Part shown: positions 33,336 to 41,368 of the stretch, in pieces
How positions within the stretch are numbered: the first letter of the stretch is position 1
Layout of the letters: every line of letters begins with the position of its first letter
DNA from: MFZZ01 sp964582715
Lineage (GTDB): Bacteria > Patescibacteriota > Microgenomatia > UBA1406 > GWC2-37-13
Assembly (NCBI GenBank): GCA_964582715.1
Contig: CAZOSM010000001.1
Span: 124,001-188,000 of the forward strand
Length of the DNA: 64,000 nucleotides
Reading direction: 5' to 3'
The notes under the pieces: model-generated
Seen by the model: only the letters and a program-made list of their open reading frames with translations
Databases searched by the model: none
Told to the model about the DNA's origin: nothing
Made by a program: the position numbers and the translations under genes

Positions 33336-33887
33336 TTAGAACTTCACCTCAACCTTTTGTTTAGCCTCTTCTTCAGCCTTAAAGAAATCATATGCAGTAA
33401 AGCCAAACATTCCAGCAACGATGTTACTTGGGAACATGGCTATCTTTGCATTGTAATCGAGTACATTACTGTTATAAAACTGTCTTGAATAGGCAATTTT
33501 ATCTTCAGTATCTTCAAGCTGTCTTTGTAGTTCTTCAAAGTTGGTATTTGCCTTTAAGTCTGGGTATGCTTCTGCAACTGCAAAAAGAGATTTAAGTGCA
33601 CCGGTAAGCATATTATCTGCTTCTGCTTTTTCCTGCACTGTTTCTGCAGACATAAGAGCAGCACGTGCTTTGGTTACATTCTCAAAAACACCTTTTTCGT
33701 GCTTTGCATAACCTTTTACTGTTTCGACTAAATTAGGAATAAGATCTGCTCTTCTTTTAAGCTGAACATCTATTCCAGAGAGTGCTTCCTGAATACGAGT
33801 CTTGAGCACCACAAGGCTGTTATATACACCGATAAAGTAGAATAAAATAAGAAGAACTATTCCTCCACCAATCCATAATGGGTTCAT
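33336..33887 (-). CDS. lemA: LemA family protein
   Basis: A 183-residue protein with an N-terminal membrane helix (WIGGGIVLLILFYFIGVYNS) and the LemA core VVLKTRIQEALSGIDVQLKR, RADLIPNLVETVKGYAKHE. It has the normal family length. It is membrane-anchored with a helical bundle; its function is not firmly known. It is preceded by a purine-rich AGGTGGTGA that could serve as a ribosome site 8 nt before the ATG, unusual among the larger genes here. Confidence 0.95.
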   Translation of the reverse strand: MNPLWIGGGIVLLILFYFIGVYNSLVVLKTRIQEALSGIDVQLKRRADLIPNLVETVKGYAKHEKGVFENVTKARAALMSAETVQEKAEADNMLTGALKSLFAVAEAYPDLKANTNFEELQRQLEDTEDKIAYSRQFYNSNVLDYNAKIAMFPSNIVAGMFGFTAYDFFKAEEEAKQKVEVKF

Positions 33888-33984
33888 GCTACATTCACCA
33901 CCTTTCGCTTAATTAATTGGAATTTCATATCTAATATGTAATCATTTTAGCACATTTTCTAGTAGTAATTCCAGTATCCTTTGT

Positions 33985-33990
33985 TACAAT
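33985..33990 (+). promoter_or_regulatory. -10 box of the LysM gene
   Basis: TACAAT, 13 nt before the ATG at 34004, giving a leader of only a few bases. Confidence 0.5.
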
Positions 33991-34003
33991 ATATTCCATA
34001 ATT

Positions 34004-34549
34004 ATGGGAGATACAAAAGAGCAGGTAATCGAATATCAGAACCGCTTACGTGAACTCGTTAAACGTGACTACATTTACTTATTTATAGGCCTTATTGTGG
34101 TTGCAATGTCTTTTGGATTTCTCTATACGCAGTTCAACCCAGGTAAACCACTTACCTTTAATACACTTATCGGCAATGAAGATATAGTAAACAGAGAAAC
34201 CTTCAAACAAACTGGAAATATTGCCGGACTTATAGAAGAAAGAGAGATTGATTTTATCTCTCCAACTGCTATGGCTCAACAAGGCGGCCTTACCAACCCT
34301 GCAACCGGAGAAAAGACTCAAACCGATTCGCTTTCTAGCCCAGAAGAAGGTCAGACAAGCTCAATTGCTACTGGACCAGTTACCAACACTGCAAAATCAT
34401 ATACAGTGCAGGAAGGCGATAACTTAGAATATATCGCCGGAATGATGTATGGAGATCGTGAAGCCTGGCCGATTATTGCAGAAGCAAATGGTATTCTCGG
34501 CAACCCGGATGCAATATATGCTGGGATGGTGCTTGTTATACCTCGCTAA
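34004..34549 (+). CDS. Membrane-anchored LysM protein
   Basis: A 181-residue protein. One membrane helix lies near residues 24-44 (DYIYLFIGLIVVAMSFGFLY). A Ser/Thr/Gln-rich linker follows, then a C-terminal LysM domain (SYTVQEGDNLEYIAGMMYGD, AWPIIAEANG, IYAGMVLVIP). LysM binds N-acetylglucosamine in peptidoglycan, so the protein probably tethers membrane to wall. It is followed by dus with its own promoter 14 nt downstream. Confidence 0.88.
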   Translation: MGDTKEQVIEYQNRLRELVKRDYIYLFIGLIVVAMSFGFLYTQFNPGKPLTFNTLIGNEDIVNRETFKQTGNIAGLIEEREIDFISPTAMAQQGGLTNPATGEKTQTDSLSSPEEGQTSSIATGPVTNTAKSYTVQEGDNLEYIAGMMYGDREAWPIIAEANGILGNPDAIYAGMVLVIPR

Positions 34550-34562
34550 TCTTCTAACTTGC

Positions 34563-34568
34563 TATAAT
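34563..34568 (+). promoter_or_regulatory. Leaderless promoter -10 box of dus
   Basis: TATAAT ends 6 nt before the ATG at 34575. Confidence 0.55.
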
Positions 34569-34574
34569 ACTCTC

Positions 34575-35606
34575 ATGCACAAAGGTTTTTGGAATACTCT
34601 AGATCGCCCGATTATAGCCATGTCCCCAATGGACGGGGTTACTGATGCCGCCTACCGTTTTATCACAGATAAATATGGCAAGCCAGACATCCTTTTTACA
34701 GAGTTTACCAATGTAGAAGGCTTGGCACGAGGCGCAACTCGCCTGCTTTCCCCGTTTGTACACCATGAAAGTAGTACTCCGGTTGTGGCGCAAATCTATG
34801 GATCTGTGCCAGAAGCGTTTTACCAATCAGCTTTTATTGTATGTGAGATGGGTTTTGATGGAGTAGATATCAATATGGGCTGCCCCGATCATAATATTTC
34901 TAAAAAAGGAAGTGGTGCTGGTCTTATTCGTACACCTAAATTAGCACAAGAGATCATACGGGCTGTTCAAAAGGCGGTTCAAGAGTATGCAGAAGGTAAA
35001 ACAATTGAAGAAGTAGGTTTAAGTAACGATATGCTCGCATGGATACACAAGTTTAATGCAAATAGGCATCCTGAAAGAAAAATACTCCCTGTTTCTGTAA
35101 AAACCCGAATTGGGTATGACAGCATTATTACAGAAGACTGGATCAGTACTCTTTTGGAAGTGGAACCGGCAAATATCAGTATTCATGGTAGAACTCTTGT
35201 TCAGATGTACACCGGAGAAGCAAATTGGGAAGAAATCGGCAAAGCATCTGAGCTTATAAAAAGAACAAAAACTTCTGTGCTCGGGAATGGAGATATTAAA
35301 ACTATTGAAGAAGCTAAAGAAAAAGTAAACACATATAACTTAGATGGAGTACTCATTGGACGTGCATCTTTTGGTAACCCATGGCTGTTTAGTGGCTACA
35401 CGCCAACACAATCTGAACAGATTAAAGTTGCCCTTGAACACTGCGAAATCTTTGATAAGCTTACACCAGAGTTACATTTTCTATCTCTCAGAAAACACCT
35501 TGCTTGGTATACAAAGGGAATTCCAGGATCGAATGAACTTAGAAGGCAGCTCATGACTGTACAAAGCGTAGATGACGTACGAAATATCCTCTCTCCTCTC
35601 ATTTAA
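34575..35606 (+). CDS. dus: tRNA-dihydrouridine synthase
   Basis: A 343-residue flavoenzyme. The N-terminus PIIAMSPMDGVTDAAYRFI binds FMN. DGVDINMGCPDHNISKKGSG carries the catalytic Cys, and TRIGY, ISIHGRTLVQMYTGEANWE and VLGNGDI complete the TIM barrel. It reduces uridines in the tRNA D-loop with NADPH. The start is taken at the ATG at 34575 because of the TATAAT box 6 nt before it. Codons further upstream are open but overlap the LysM gene in another frame. Confidence 0.95.
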   Translation: MHKGFWNTLDRPIIAMSPMDGVTDAAYRFITDKYGKPDILFTEFTNVEGLARGATRLLSPFVHHESSTPVVAQIYGSVPEAFYQSAFIVCEMGFDGVDINMGCPDHNISKKGSGAGLIRTPKLAQEIIRAVQKAVQEYAEGKTIEEVGLSNDMLAWIHKFNANRHPERKILPVSVKTRIGYDSIITEDWISTLLEVEPANISIHGRTLVQMYTGEANWEEIGKASELIKRTKTSVLGNGDIKTIEEAKEKVNTYNLDGVLIGRASFGNPWLFSGYTPTQSEQIKVALEHCEIFDKLTPELHFLSLRKHLAWYTKGIPGSNELRRQLMTVQSVDDVRNILSPLI

Positions 35607-35615
35607 CCTATAACA

Positions 35616-35644
35616 TTGACTATTAAGGCTTAATTACCTATAAT
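35616..35644 (+). promoter_or_regulatory. Promoter of the S1 protease gene
   Basis: TTGACT (35616-35621), a 17-base spacer and TATAAT (35639-35644), ending 6 nt before the ATG at 35651. This is a canonical sigma70-type promoter giving a leaderless message. Confidence 0.7.
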
Positions 35645-35650
35645 AATGCT

Positions 35651-37324
35651 ATGGCTGAACAAGTAGTTCACCAAGAGCAGCAAAACTCTCGTGAACGAAT
35701 TACTATAGCATCTGTAAAAGAACAGTTTGCAGCTCAATTTCAAAAACTCCGATTACCTACTCAAACACTTGTTTCTTTTGCGCTTGCTTACATGCTTTTA
35801 ATGGCTTCTCCTCAAGAAGTACAAGCTCAGTATGACCCAGAGGTAAGCGGGAGTAGACCTGTTGAGGCATGTGAGTTTCCTGATCTTGCATCAATAACTA
35901 CTCCTGATAATGAATTTACTTCTTCCTTCTGTTCTGCGAGTTTAGTTGATGAAGATGGTGATGGACTTTCTCAGGCTCTGCTGGTGTCTGCGCATTGTAT
36001 AGAATCTGTTATAGAACAAGATAATCCTTCACAAATAATAGCAAAGGTTGGACATGATAAAACAAAAGCTGAACCATTATGGATAACCGATATGGCTATT
36101 CATCCGTCAGAAGACTTGGCTGTATTACAACTTCAAAAACCAATTACCGATACTACCTGTATTGCAGGTGCAGAGATTGGGACAGATGTTAACTTTCAAA
36201 CAGAAGTTACTTTGGCTGGTTTTGGAAAAACCAACCCTTTTTCAACAGAGTTACCCGATATCGCCAACACCGGTACCACTTACCTGCATACAACTTCTAG
36301 TATCTGTACTCGATATGACCCCGATTTACTTTGTTATGGTGATCCGGACGCTAAGCCTTCGGAAGATAGTACCGTTACTCAACCAGGTGATAGTGGTTCT
36401 GCCCTACGTCAGTATGGCAACATCATTGGAGTTACTGCAATTGGGAGCAATTTTGAAGCAGTAGGCGGAGCAGTAGATGTCACCAAACAGCCTGTTCGTA
36501 ACTGGACGCTAGATACTATAAACAAATTTGACACAGGAAAAGTCGAACCTGTACCTCCTGCCACTCAGGTAACTTTTGATCCCACTTATGAAGATGAATA
36601 TATTGTGGGAAAAGAACAAAAAGTAGGTTATTCTCTTGAAGCAAAAAAAATATTAAATGGTGTACAAGATAATGTACATATAAATAATATCTCAGCACAA
36701 ATACATTTCCCTTGTTTTGATATTCTTTCAATCGAAGACAGCAAAGGAGAATCTCTTATTACTGCACAAGACGGTGAGGCTACAAATACCATTACGTTTA
36801 CCCCACTTTCTATAAATAAATATGTAGATGAACTGAATTTTACTGTAAAAGCTCATGAACGAGATGGATGTACTCATCATCCATTTGGTATTGGAGCCGG
36901 TTACTTTGATGCAAAATTAACTACGGAGATGACATATGGAGATGCCGAAATAGAGAAGCAGGTGGAATTACATAATGTAGAACATCCAGAAATATTTACT
37001 CCATTCACACTTCCTGTTGAGTTTGAAGAGTATACACCATTAGTTCTGTATGAGAATGTGCTAGGTAGTAAAAAAATAGAAGTAGAACGGATTGGCGATG
37101 ATCTTCATGTAACAGGATATACCGATTTAGGAGATCGATTTTTAATTCAAGTTAATGAGAACAACTATTTTGTTGAAGGAACACCGCTTATAATTATGGA
37201 TAGGCAGATCGGAACAATTTTTGATGAAGTAGTTATAGATGTTTTTAAAACTACGCAGGTGATCTTTATCCCCCATCTAGAAAAACCGCAAAGTGAGCTA
37301 CATATGCCCTCAATTCAGAAATAA
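35651..37324 (+). CDS. Secreted trypsin-like serine protease with C-terminal extension
   Basis: A 557-residue protein. A signal anchor lies at about residues 40-60 (TLVSFALAYMLLMASPQEVQ AQ). The S1 triad is visible: His in LLVSAHCIES, Asp in HPSEDLAVLQLQ, and Ser in QPGDSGSALRQY. Several paired Cys residues (CEFPD, SFCSAS, TTCIAG, SICTRY, LLCYG) suggest extracytoplasmic disulfides. An acidic loop LVDEDGDGLS interrupts the strand before the His. Residues about 300-557 are beta-rich, perhaps two beta-sandwich domains, and not recognised. It is probably exported and acts on surface or environmental protein. Confidence 0.85.
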   Translation: MAEQVVHQEQQNSRERITIASVKEQFAAQFQKLRLPTQTLVSFALAYMLLMASPQEVQAQYDPEVSGSRPVEACEFPDLASITTPDNEFTSSFCSASLVDEDGDGLSQALLVSAHCIESVIEQDNPSQIIAKVGHDKTKAEPLWITDMAIHPSEDLAVLQLQKPITDTTCIAGAEIGTDVNFQTEVTLAGFGKTNPFSTELPDIANTGTTYLHTTSSICTRYDPDLLCYGDPDAKPSEDSTVTQPGDSGSALRQYGNIIGVTAIGSNFEAVGGAVDVTKQPVRNWTLDTINKFDTGKVEPVPPATQVTFDPTYEDEYIVGKEQKVGYSLEAKKILNGVQDNVHINNISAQIHFPCFDILSIEDSKGESLITAQDGEATNTITFTPLSINKYVDELNFTVKAHERDGCTHHPFGIGAGYFDAKLTTEMTYGDAEIEKQVELHNVEHPEIFTPFTLPVEFEEYTPLVLYENVLGSKKIEVERIGDDLHVTGYTDLGDRFLIQVNENNYFVEGTPLIIMDRQIGTIFDEVVIDVFKTTQVIFIPHLEKPQSELHMPSIQK

Positions 37325-38041
37325 TTATTTTCCTTTCTTATCTTTCCCTAGTCCAAAACCAAATGGGTTGTAACTAACCCCGTAATCAAAGGTATCAAGC
37401 TGTTCTGCTTTCTTTAATCTGCGGATAACTGCATATGTAAATGGTGTCGCCAACACCTCGTAAGCCACTTTAATACCATATTGTACTGCTATGATCTGAA
37501 TTAAGACTGGAAGTGGCAAGTACGAAAGGACAATAACCATAAAAATAACTGTATCAACCAGCTGACCTACCAACGTGGAACCAATTGTCCTGAGCCATAA
37601 CATTTTTCCTTCTGTTTTTTTCTTAAGAATAGACATTACAGCAGAGTTACTATACTCACCAAAGAAAAAAGCTGTAATTGATGCCAGTACAATGATGGGT
37701 GTTGCACCAAGTACAGTCATGAATGCAGTATTATCGGTAAACTCTGCCGGATATGGGAGCCTCAGAATAATTGAGAAGTAGGTAGCCATTATAATATTTG
37801 CTAAAAATCCAATCCAGATAACCAGTCTTGCTCTTTTAAACCCATATACTTCTGTAAGAATATCTCCAAATATGTAGGTAAGTGGAAACAGGAACAAATC
37901 GCCATTAAAGACCAAACCACCAAATGTAACAAGCCTGTTGACAATAATGTTTGCCATCATAAGAAAACACACAAAAAGACCTGCGATTACTACAAAGGTC
38001 GGTGAGAAACTACTTGGATAGTCTTGAAAGGCTCTTTTCAT
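37325..38041 (-). CDS. yhhQ: Queuosine precursor transporter (YhhQ/VUT family)
   Basis: A 238-residue membrane protein with about six helices and the family segment LFLFPLTYIFGDILTEVYGFK followed by RARLVIWIGF. ASITAFFFGEYSNSAVMSIL and STLVGQLVDTVIFM are also typical. It imports a 7-deazaguanine precursor of queuosine, consistent with a host that scavenges modified bases. Its stop abuts the protease stop, convergent. Confidence 0.9.
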   Translation of the reverse strand: MKRAFQDYPSSFSPTFVVIAGLFVCFLMMANIIVNRLVTFGGLVFNGDLFLFPLTYIFGDILTEVYGFKRARLVIWIGFLANIIMATYFSIILRLPYPAEFTDNTAFMTVLGATPIIVLASITAFFFGEYSNSAVMSILKKKTEGKMLWLRTIGSTLVGQLVDTVIFMVIVLSYLPLPVLIQIIAVQYGIKVAYEVLATPFTYAVIRRLKKAEQLDTFDYGVSYNPFGFGLGKDKKGK

Positions 38042-38116
38042 AAAGACTAATTATAATAGATGGAAACAGATTATTGAAGTGCTCTTACTGCTTTGCTATA
38101 CTTGAGGGCAACTCAA

Positions 38117-38187
38117 GCGGGATTAGTACATCGGTAGTATGCATCCTTCCCAAGGATGAGAGGCGAGTTCGATTCTCGTATCCCGCT
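38117..38187 (+). tRNA. tRNA-Gly (CCC)
   Basis: The acceptor GCGGGAT pairs with ATCCCGC, the anticodon loop is TTCCCAA (anticodon CCC) in the stem CATCC/GGATG, and the T-arm is CGAG-TTCGATT-CTCG. No CCA is encoded. It lies upstream of a cluster of microgenes. Confidence 0.93.
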
Positions 38188-38228
38188 CATTTAGATATCT
38201 CCAGCAATCTAATCTTCTTTATCTTCTG

Positions 38229-38257
38229 TTGAAAAATATAGCATTATAGGATATAAT
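38229..38257 (+). promoter_or_regulatory. Sigma70-type promoter of the 38.3-kb microgenes
   Basis: TTGAAA (38229-38234), a 17-base spacer, TATAAT (38252-38257). The spacer holds the reverse complement of ATCCTATAAT (38243-38252). The leader is about 72 nt. Confidence 0.7.
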
Positions 38258-38335
38258 ATATCTGCTCATCTCATATGCAAAAAAGCAATTGTGTATGTGT
38301 TTTGAGCGCAATAACCAGAGCAAAGGAGAAAACCA

Positions 38336-38422
38336 ATGCTCAGGATTAAGGAACCATCTGGACCCGAAAATCCAGAAGGTAAGCCGCTCCCACAACCGGG
38401 TAGCGGTCCAAAGCCTATCTAA
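38336..38422 (+). CDS. 28-residue Pro/Gly-rich microprotein
   Basis: The peptide MLRIKEPSGPENPEGKPLPQ then PGSGPKPI, too short for ordinary gene callers. It is supported by a strong ribosome site AAAGGAG 8 nt before the ATG, a canonical promoter, and a strong terminator after it. The stop codon lies in the loop of a GCCTATC/GATAGGC hairpin (38413-38431). The composition is disordered and hydrophilic, with no signal. The function is unknown. Confidence 0.55.
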   Translation: MLRIKEPSGPENPEGKPLPQPGSGPKPI

Positions 38423-38442
38423 CAGATAGGCAACCAATGTAA

Positions 38443-38484
38443 GCCTCGGCTGACCAACGACGTTCAGCCGAGGCATTCTCTTTT
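38443..38484 (+). terminator. Strong terminator after the 28-residue gene
   Basis: GCCTCGGCTGA (38443-38453) pairs perfectly with TCAGCCGAGGC (38464-38474), followed by TTTT at 38481. Confidence 0.8.
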
Positions 38485-38518
38485 AACCCTGTTTTAGCCA
38501 TAGAGAGGAGAAAAACTC

Positions 38519-38734
38519 ATGGCAAAGAAGTATAACCCTTTACCGCCGGATGAAGATCCGACAACGCTTCGCCCTGTTGCAGGTGTTGTGGAAGGCGTTG
38601 GAGATAACGCCAAGCAAGGTACTCTGTACCAAAGTGAAGTCGATGGTGTCGTAATCTACGAAGAAAACGACGACCACAATCCACCACGCTTGCCAAAGCA
38701 ACCGAAGCAACCGGGTAATGCTCAACCACTCTAG
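38519..38734 (+). CDS. 71-residue acidic Pro-rich microprotein
   Basis: The product starts MAKKYNPLPPDEDPTTLRPV and ends with RLPKQPKQPGNAQPL. It is hydrophilic, Pro/Asp/Gln-rich and likely disordered, with no signal peptide. GAGAGGAG lies 9 nt before the ATG. No separate promoter is seen after the preceding terminator, so read-through from the 38.2-kb promoter is likely. The stop lies in a TCTAGC/GCTAGA hairpin with loop CAATA. No family is recognised. Confidence 0.6.
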   Translation: MAKKYNPLPPDEDPTTLRPVAGVVEGVGDNAKQGTLYQSEVDGVVIYEENDDHNPPRLPKQPKQPGNAQPL

Positions 38735-38753
38735 CCAATAGCTAGAACCTCAA

Positions 38754-38797
38754 ATCCCTGAGCTTACAACGAAATGAGCTCAGGGATACTTTCTCTC
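38754..38797 (+). terminator. Terminator after the 71-residue gene
   Basis: ATCCCTGAGCT (38754-38764) pairs perfectly with AGCTCAGGGAT (38777-38787), followed by a pyrimidine-rich tract. Confidence 0.75.
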
Positions 38798-38843
38798 TTC
38801 ATCGTATTTATTCTCAACCTAAACTACTTATTAAACCCTATAC

Positions 38844-38872
38844 TTGACAAAAGTATGATAGTATCATATAAT
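38844..38872 (+). promoter_or_regulatory. Consensus sigma70 promoter of the 38.9-kb microgene
   Basis: TTGACA (38844-38849), a 17-base spacer and TATAAT (38867-38872): a perfect consensus match, the best in the window. Confidence 0.85.
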
Positions 38873-38943
38873 CATATTATCGTTTTCTATAGGGCTAAAG
38901 CTGTCCTATAAACCAACTAAACAGCCATGAGAGGAAACTAGAA

Positions 38944-39180
38944 ATGTCAGCTCAACCAGGTGAAAGACCTAAGGTACAGCATCACTTTGGACGGCCATGC
39001 TATCCCAATGAAATTGTGAGCGAAACTCTCCAAGGTAACAAAATAGTCACCGTAAAGCGGTGCGAATGTGGAAGGGAACAAACGTTCAAGAGGAATGCAA
39101 CCCAATGGGAAATAGATTCTAATAAACCTATACCTGGGTCACGTCCTCCTGATAAGCCAATTGATGTCGAAGATAAGTAA
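38944..39180 (+). CDS. 78-residue microprotein with a CxC motif
   Basis: The product starts MSAQPGERPKVQHHFGRPCY and contains VKRCECGREQTFKRNATQWE. One Cys at 19 plus CxC near 40 and two His residues could form a small metal site. The tail is Pro/Asp/Lys-rich. A ribosome site AGAGGA lies 9 nt before the ATG. AGATAAG just before the stop pairs with CTTATCT downstream. It has the strongest promoter in the window and its own terminator, so it may be highly expressed. No family is recognised. Confidence 0.65.
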   Translation: MSAQPGERPKVQHHFGRPCYPNEIVSETLQGNKIVTVKRCECGREQTFKRNATQWEIDSNKPIPGSRPPDKPIDVEDK

Positions 39181-39220
39181 TCTTCAATATAAAGACTCTT
39201 ATCTAGAGGCAACCTACCAC

Positions 39221-39258
39221 TCTCGGACGGGCAGCTTTGCTCGTCCGAGAATACTCTT
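39221..39258 (+). terminator. Terminator after the 78-residue gene
   Basis: TCTCGGACG (39221-39229) pairs perfectly with CGTCCGAGA (39242-39250), then ATACTCTTTT. Confidence 0.8.
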
Positions 39259-39291
39259 TTCTCCCCACTTTCTTCAACTTAACAATATGTA

Positions 39292-39297
39292 TATAAT
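39292..39297 (+). promoter_or_regulatory. Leaderless promoter -10 box of the GH18 gene
   Basis: TATAAT ends 8 nt before the ATG at 39306. Confidence 0.55.
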
Positions 39298-39305
39298 AAA
39301 GAGAT

Positions 39306-40559
39306 ATGAAGTTTGGCTTTCATCCCTATCGAGAATACTTCAGCGCAAGAAATAGAATCTACGGGCTCGTATTTATCTTGTTTGTTACAGCAATTCTTAC
39401 CGTAACTTCTGGATATATCAATACTTCTCATATCAAAGTTATCTCCTTTGCCTCAGAAATAAATCCTGTCCCCGATAATTACTCTGCACCACTTACTCAA
39501 TCGATCACATACACCAACGAACGCAAACAAGTAATTGGTTTTCTTCCTTCCTGGTCAATTGCCGCTAATGCTAAAATCTACCCCGAGTATATGGATCAGG
39601 TAATCTACTTTGGACTTGCTATGGATGAACAAGGAAATATCATTAAAGTAGATTCACGCAATCAACCACTTGTTGAATGGACATACCTTAACTCAGATTA
39701 TTTTAAAGATCTACAGGCACGTTCCAAAGAAACAAGCACCAAAGTTTCTGTAGCGGTAAGGCAGTTTGATAATGAAAAGGTATATGCACTCATCACAAAC
39801 CCCACGTATACTACAAATGCTGCAAATCAACTGGCGAAGATTGTTGGGGATTATGAACTGGATGGAATTAATATAGATTTTGAGTATTTTTCCTCTTCCG
39901 ATGAGCAAATACTCCAGTACTACAACCGATTTTTAGAAGAAGTCACAACAAAACTTCGAGAAGTGAACCCGCAAATTATTATTTCAATAGACGTAAACGC
40001 CACAGTTGTTTATAACGATAATGCCTACGATATGGTGAAGATCGGGGAACTAGTGGATCAGGTAATTATCATGGGATACGACTATCACCAGGTCTCATCT
40101 ATAAAAGCAGGTCCCAACTCACCTATTGATATGCCAGATGGCAAACCAAGTTTACGAAAAACAGTACGCTCTCTTGATGGCCGCGTAGATAAAGATAAAA
40201 TTATTTTAGGAATACCTTTTTATGGAGTAGAATGGCAAACACTTACAGAGGATCAGTTTAGTCCTACCGTCCCCAATACTGGCGCAATAGCAACCTATAA
40301 ACGCGTTCGAGAACTTATTGCAAGCCGGGACGACGTATCTCTTCACTTTGATGAAATCACTATGTCTCCCAGGCTTGTGTATTACCAAAACGGACTTATT
40401 AAACAGATTTATTATGAAGATGAACGATCACTTTTGGAGAAAATAAAATTTATAGAACTCAACGGCCTTGATGGAATCGCTATCTGGGCGCTCGGCTATG
40501 AAGGAGATTATATTGAGCCATGGAATGTCATAAAAGAGCACATGAGAACAAATAAGTGA
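39306..40559 (+). CDS. Secreted GH18 glycosidase, YaaH/SleL-like
   Basis: A 417-residue protein. A signal anchor lies at about residues 17-37 (IYGLVFILFVTAILTVTSGY). The GH18 barrel starts KQVIGFLPSWSIAANAKIYP. The catalytic strand is LDGINIDFEYF, where the general-acid Glu and the preceding Asp of the DxxDxDxE motif are present but its second Asp is Asn, as in spore-cortex YaaH/SleL enzymes. VIIMGYDYHQ is the next conserved strand. It probably cleaves N-acetylglucosamine links in peptidoglycan or chitin outside the membrane. The neighbouring LysM and Ig-like genes fit wall turnover. Confidence 0.88.
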   Translation: MKFGFHPYREYFSARNRIYGLVFILFVTAILTVTSGYINTSHIKVISFASEINPVPDNYSAPLTQSITYTNERKQVIGFLPSWSIAANAKIYPEYMDQVIYFGLAMDEQGNIIKVDSRNQPLVEWTYLNSDYFKDLQARSKETSTKVSVAVRQFDNEKVYALITNPTYTTNAANQLAKIVGDYELDGINIDFEYFSSSDEQILQYYNRFLEEVTTKLREVNPQIIISIDVNATVVYNDNAYDMVKIGELVDQVIIMGYDYHQVSSIKAGPNSPIDMPDGKPSLRKTVRSLDGRVDKDKIILGIPFYGVEWQTLTEDQFSPTVPNTGAIATYKRVRELIASRDDVSLHFDEITMSPRLVYYQNGLIKQIYYEDERSLLEKIKFIELNGLDGIAIWALGYEGDYIEPWNVIKEHMRTNK

Positions 40560-40565
40560 TATAAT
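40560..40565 (+). promoter_or_regulatory. -10 box of tRNA-Thr and the downstream gene
   Basis: TATAAT, 12 nt before the tRNA 5' end. No other promoter lies before the gene at 40652. Confidence 0.6.
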
Positions 40566-40577
40566 CTTAAACGATCA

Positions 40578-40650
40578 GCCGGTATAGCTCAGTTGGTAGA
40601 GCAATGCTTTCGTAAAGCAGAGGTCGTCGGTTCGATCCCGACTATCGGCT
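40578..40650 (+). tRNA. tRNA-Thr (CGU)
   Basis: The acceptor GCCGGTA pairs with TATCGGC (one G-U), the anticodon loop is TTCGTAA (CGT), and the T-arm is GTCGG-TTCGATC-CCGAC. CCA is not encoded. The ATG of the next gene begins one base after the discriminator. Confidence 0.95.
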
Positions 40651-40651
40651 C

Positions 40652-41368
40652 ATGAGCAGATTACAAAAACATAAACAAAAAGAACAAACCAAACGTATTC
40701 TTACGTTAATACTTGTATCTGTAGGTCTCATGGCTATATTCTTCTTTATTGGACTGCAATCTATTATCAATGCCACTGTTTTTTTAAATAATCTCATTCG
40801 TGGTAATTCAACCCAAAACGAAGAAACAGAAGATGCAAGCTCTAGTTTTTATGGTATTTTAAATGTAAATGAACCAGAACCGGCAACCAGTGAAGCCACT
40901 ATAATTGTTTCAGGTGACGCCACGGAATTCAAAAAAGTAGAGTTTTATTTAAACAATGTAAAGGTAGAAGACGTCACAATAAGGAATGGCACTTTTAGTG
41001 AAGAAATTGGTAGACTTCGTTCTGGGGAAAATAAAGTGTATGTATTGGCAACTGCAGATGAGGGCAAGATTAAAGAGAAATCAGAGGTCTATTCTATTAC
41101 ATATATCAATGAGCCACCTGAGCTGGAGATTGAATCTCCCAAGGATGGAGATAAAACAACCAATACAGAAATTCAGGTAAAAGGTAAAACAGATAAAGAC
41201 ACAAGTGTCCGCGTGAATAACGCTCCGGTTGTGGTAGATTTTGAGGGAAACTTTTCTACCAATGTCCGTCTTAAAGAAGGCGACAATACAATAGAAGTAA
41301 CTTCAACAGATATAGCCGGAAATACTGAAAAAAAAGAAATCAAAGTTACTCGCGAAAAGGACGAGTAA
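40652..41368 (+). CDS. Membrane-anchored Ig-like surface protein
   Basis: A 238-residue protein. A basic N-terminus and one membrane helix (ILTLILVSVGLMAIFFFIGL) are followed by two Ig-like/bacterial cadherin-like beta domains (about 75-150 and 155-235). The second has PPELEIESPKDGDKTTNTEI QVKGKT and NTIEVTSTDIAGNTEKKEI. It is exposed on the cell surface. The ATG lies one base after tRNA-Thr, so cleavage at the tRNA 3' end would produce a leaderless message. The 3' end overlaps the convergent polymerase gene by 23 nt. Confidence 0.8.
   Translation: MSRLQKHKQKEQTKRILTLILVSVGLMAIFFFIGLQSIINATVFLNNLIRGNSTQNEETEDASSSFYGILNVNEPEPATSEATIIVSGDATEFKKVEFYLNNVKVEDVTIRNGTFSEEIGRLRSGENKVYVLATADEGKIKEKSEVYSITYINEPPELEIESPKDGDKTTNTEIQVKGKTDKDTSVRVNNAPVVVDFEGNFSTNVRLKEGDNTIEVTSTDIAGNTEKKEIKVTREKDE

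Noticed and set aside
34079..34321. Minus-strand frame opposite the LysM gene.
   Set aside because: No promoter, low-complexity sequence and complete overlap with a convincing gene.
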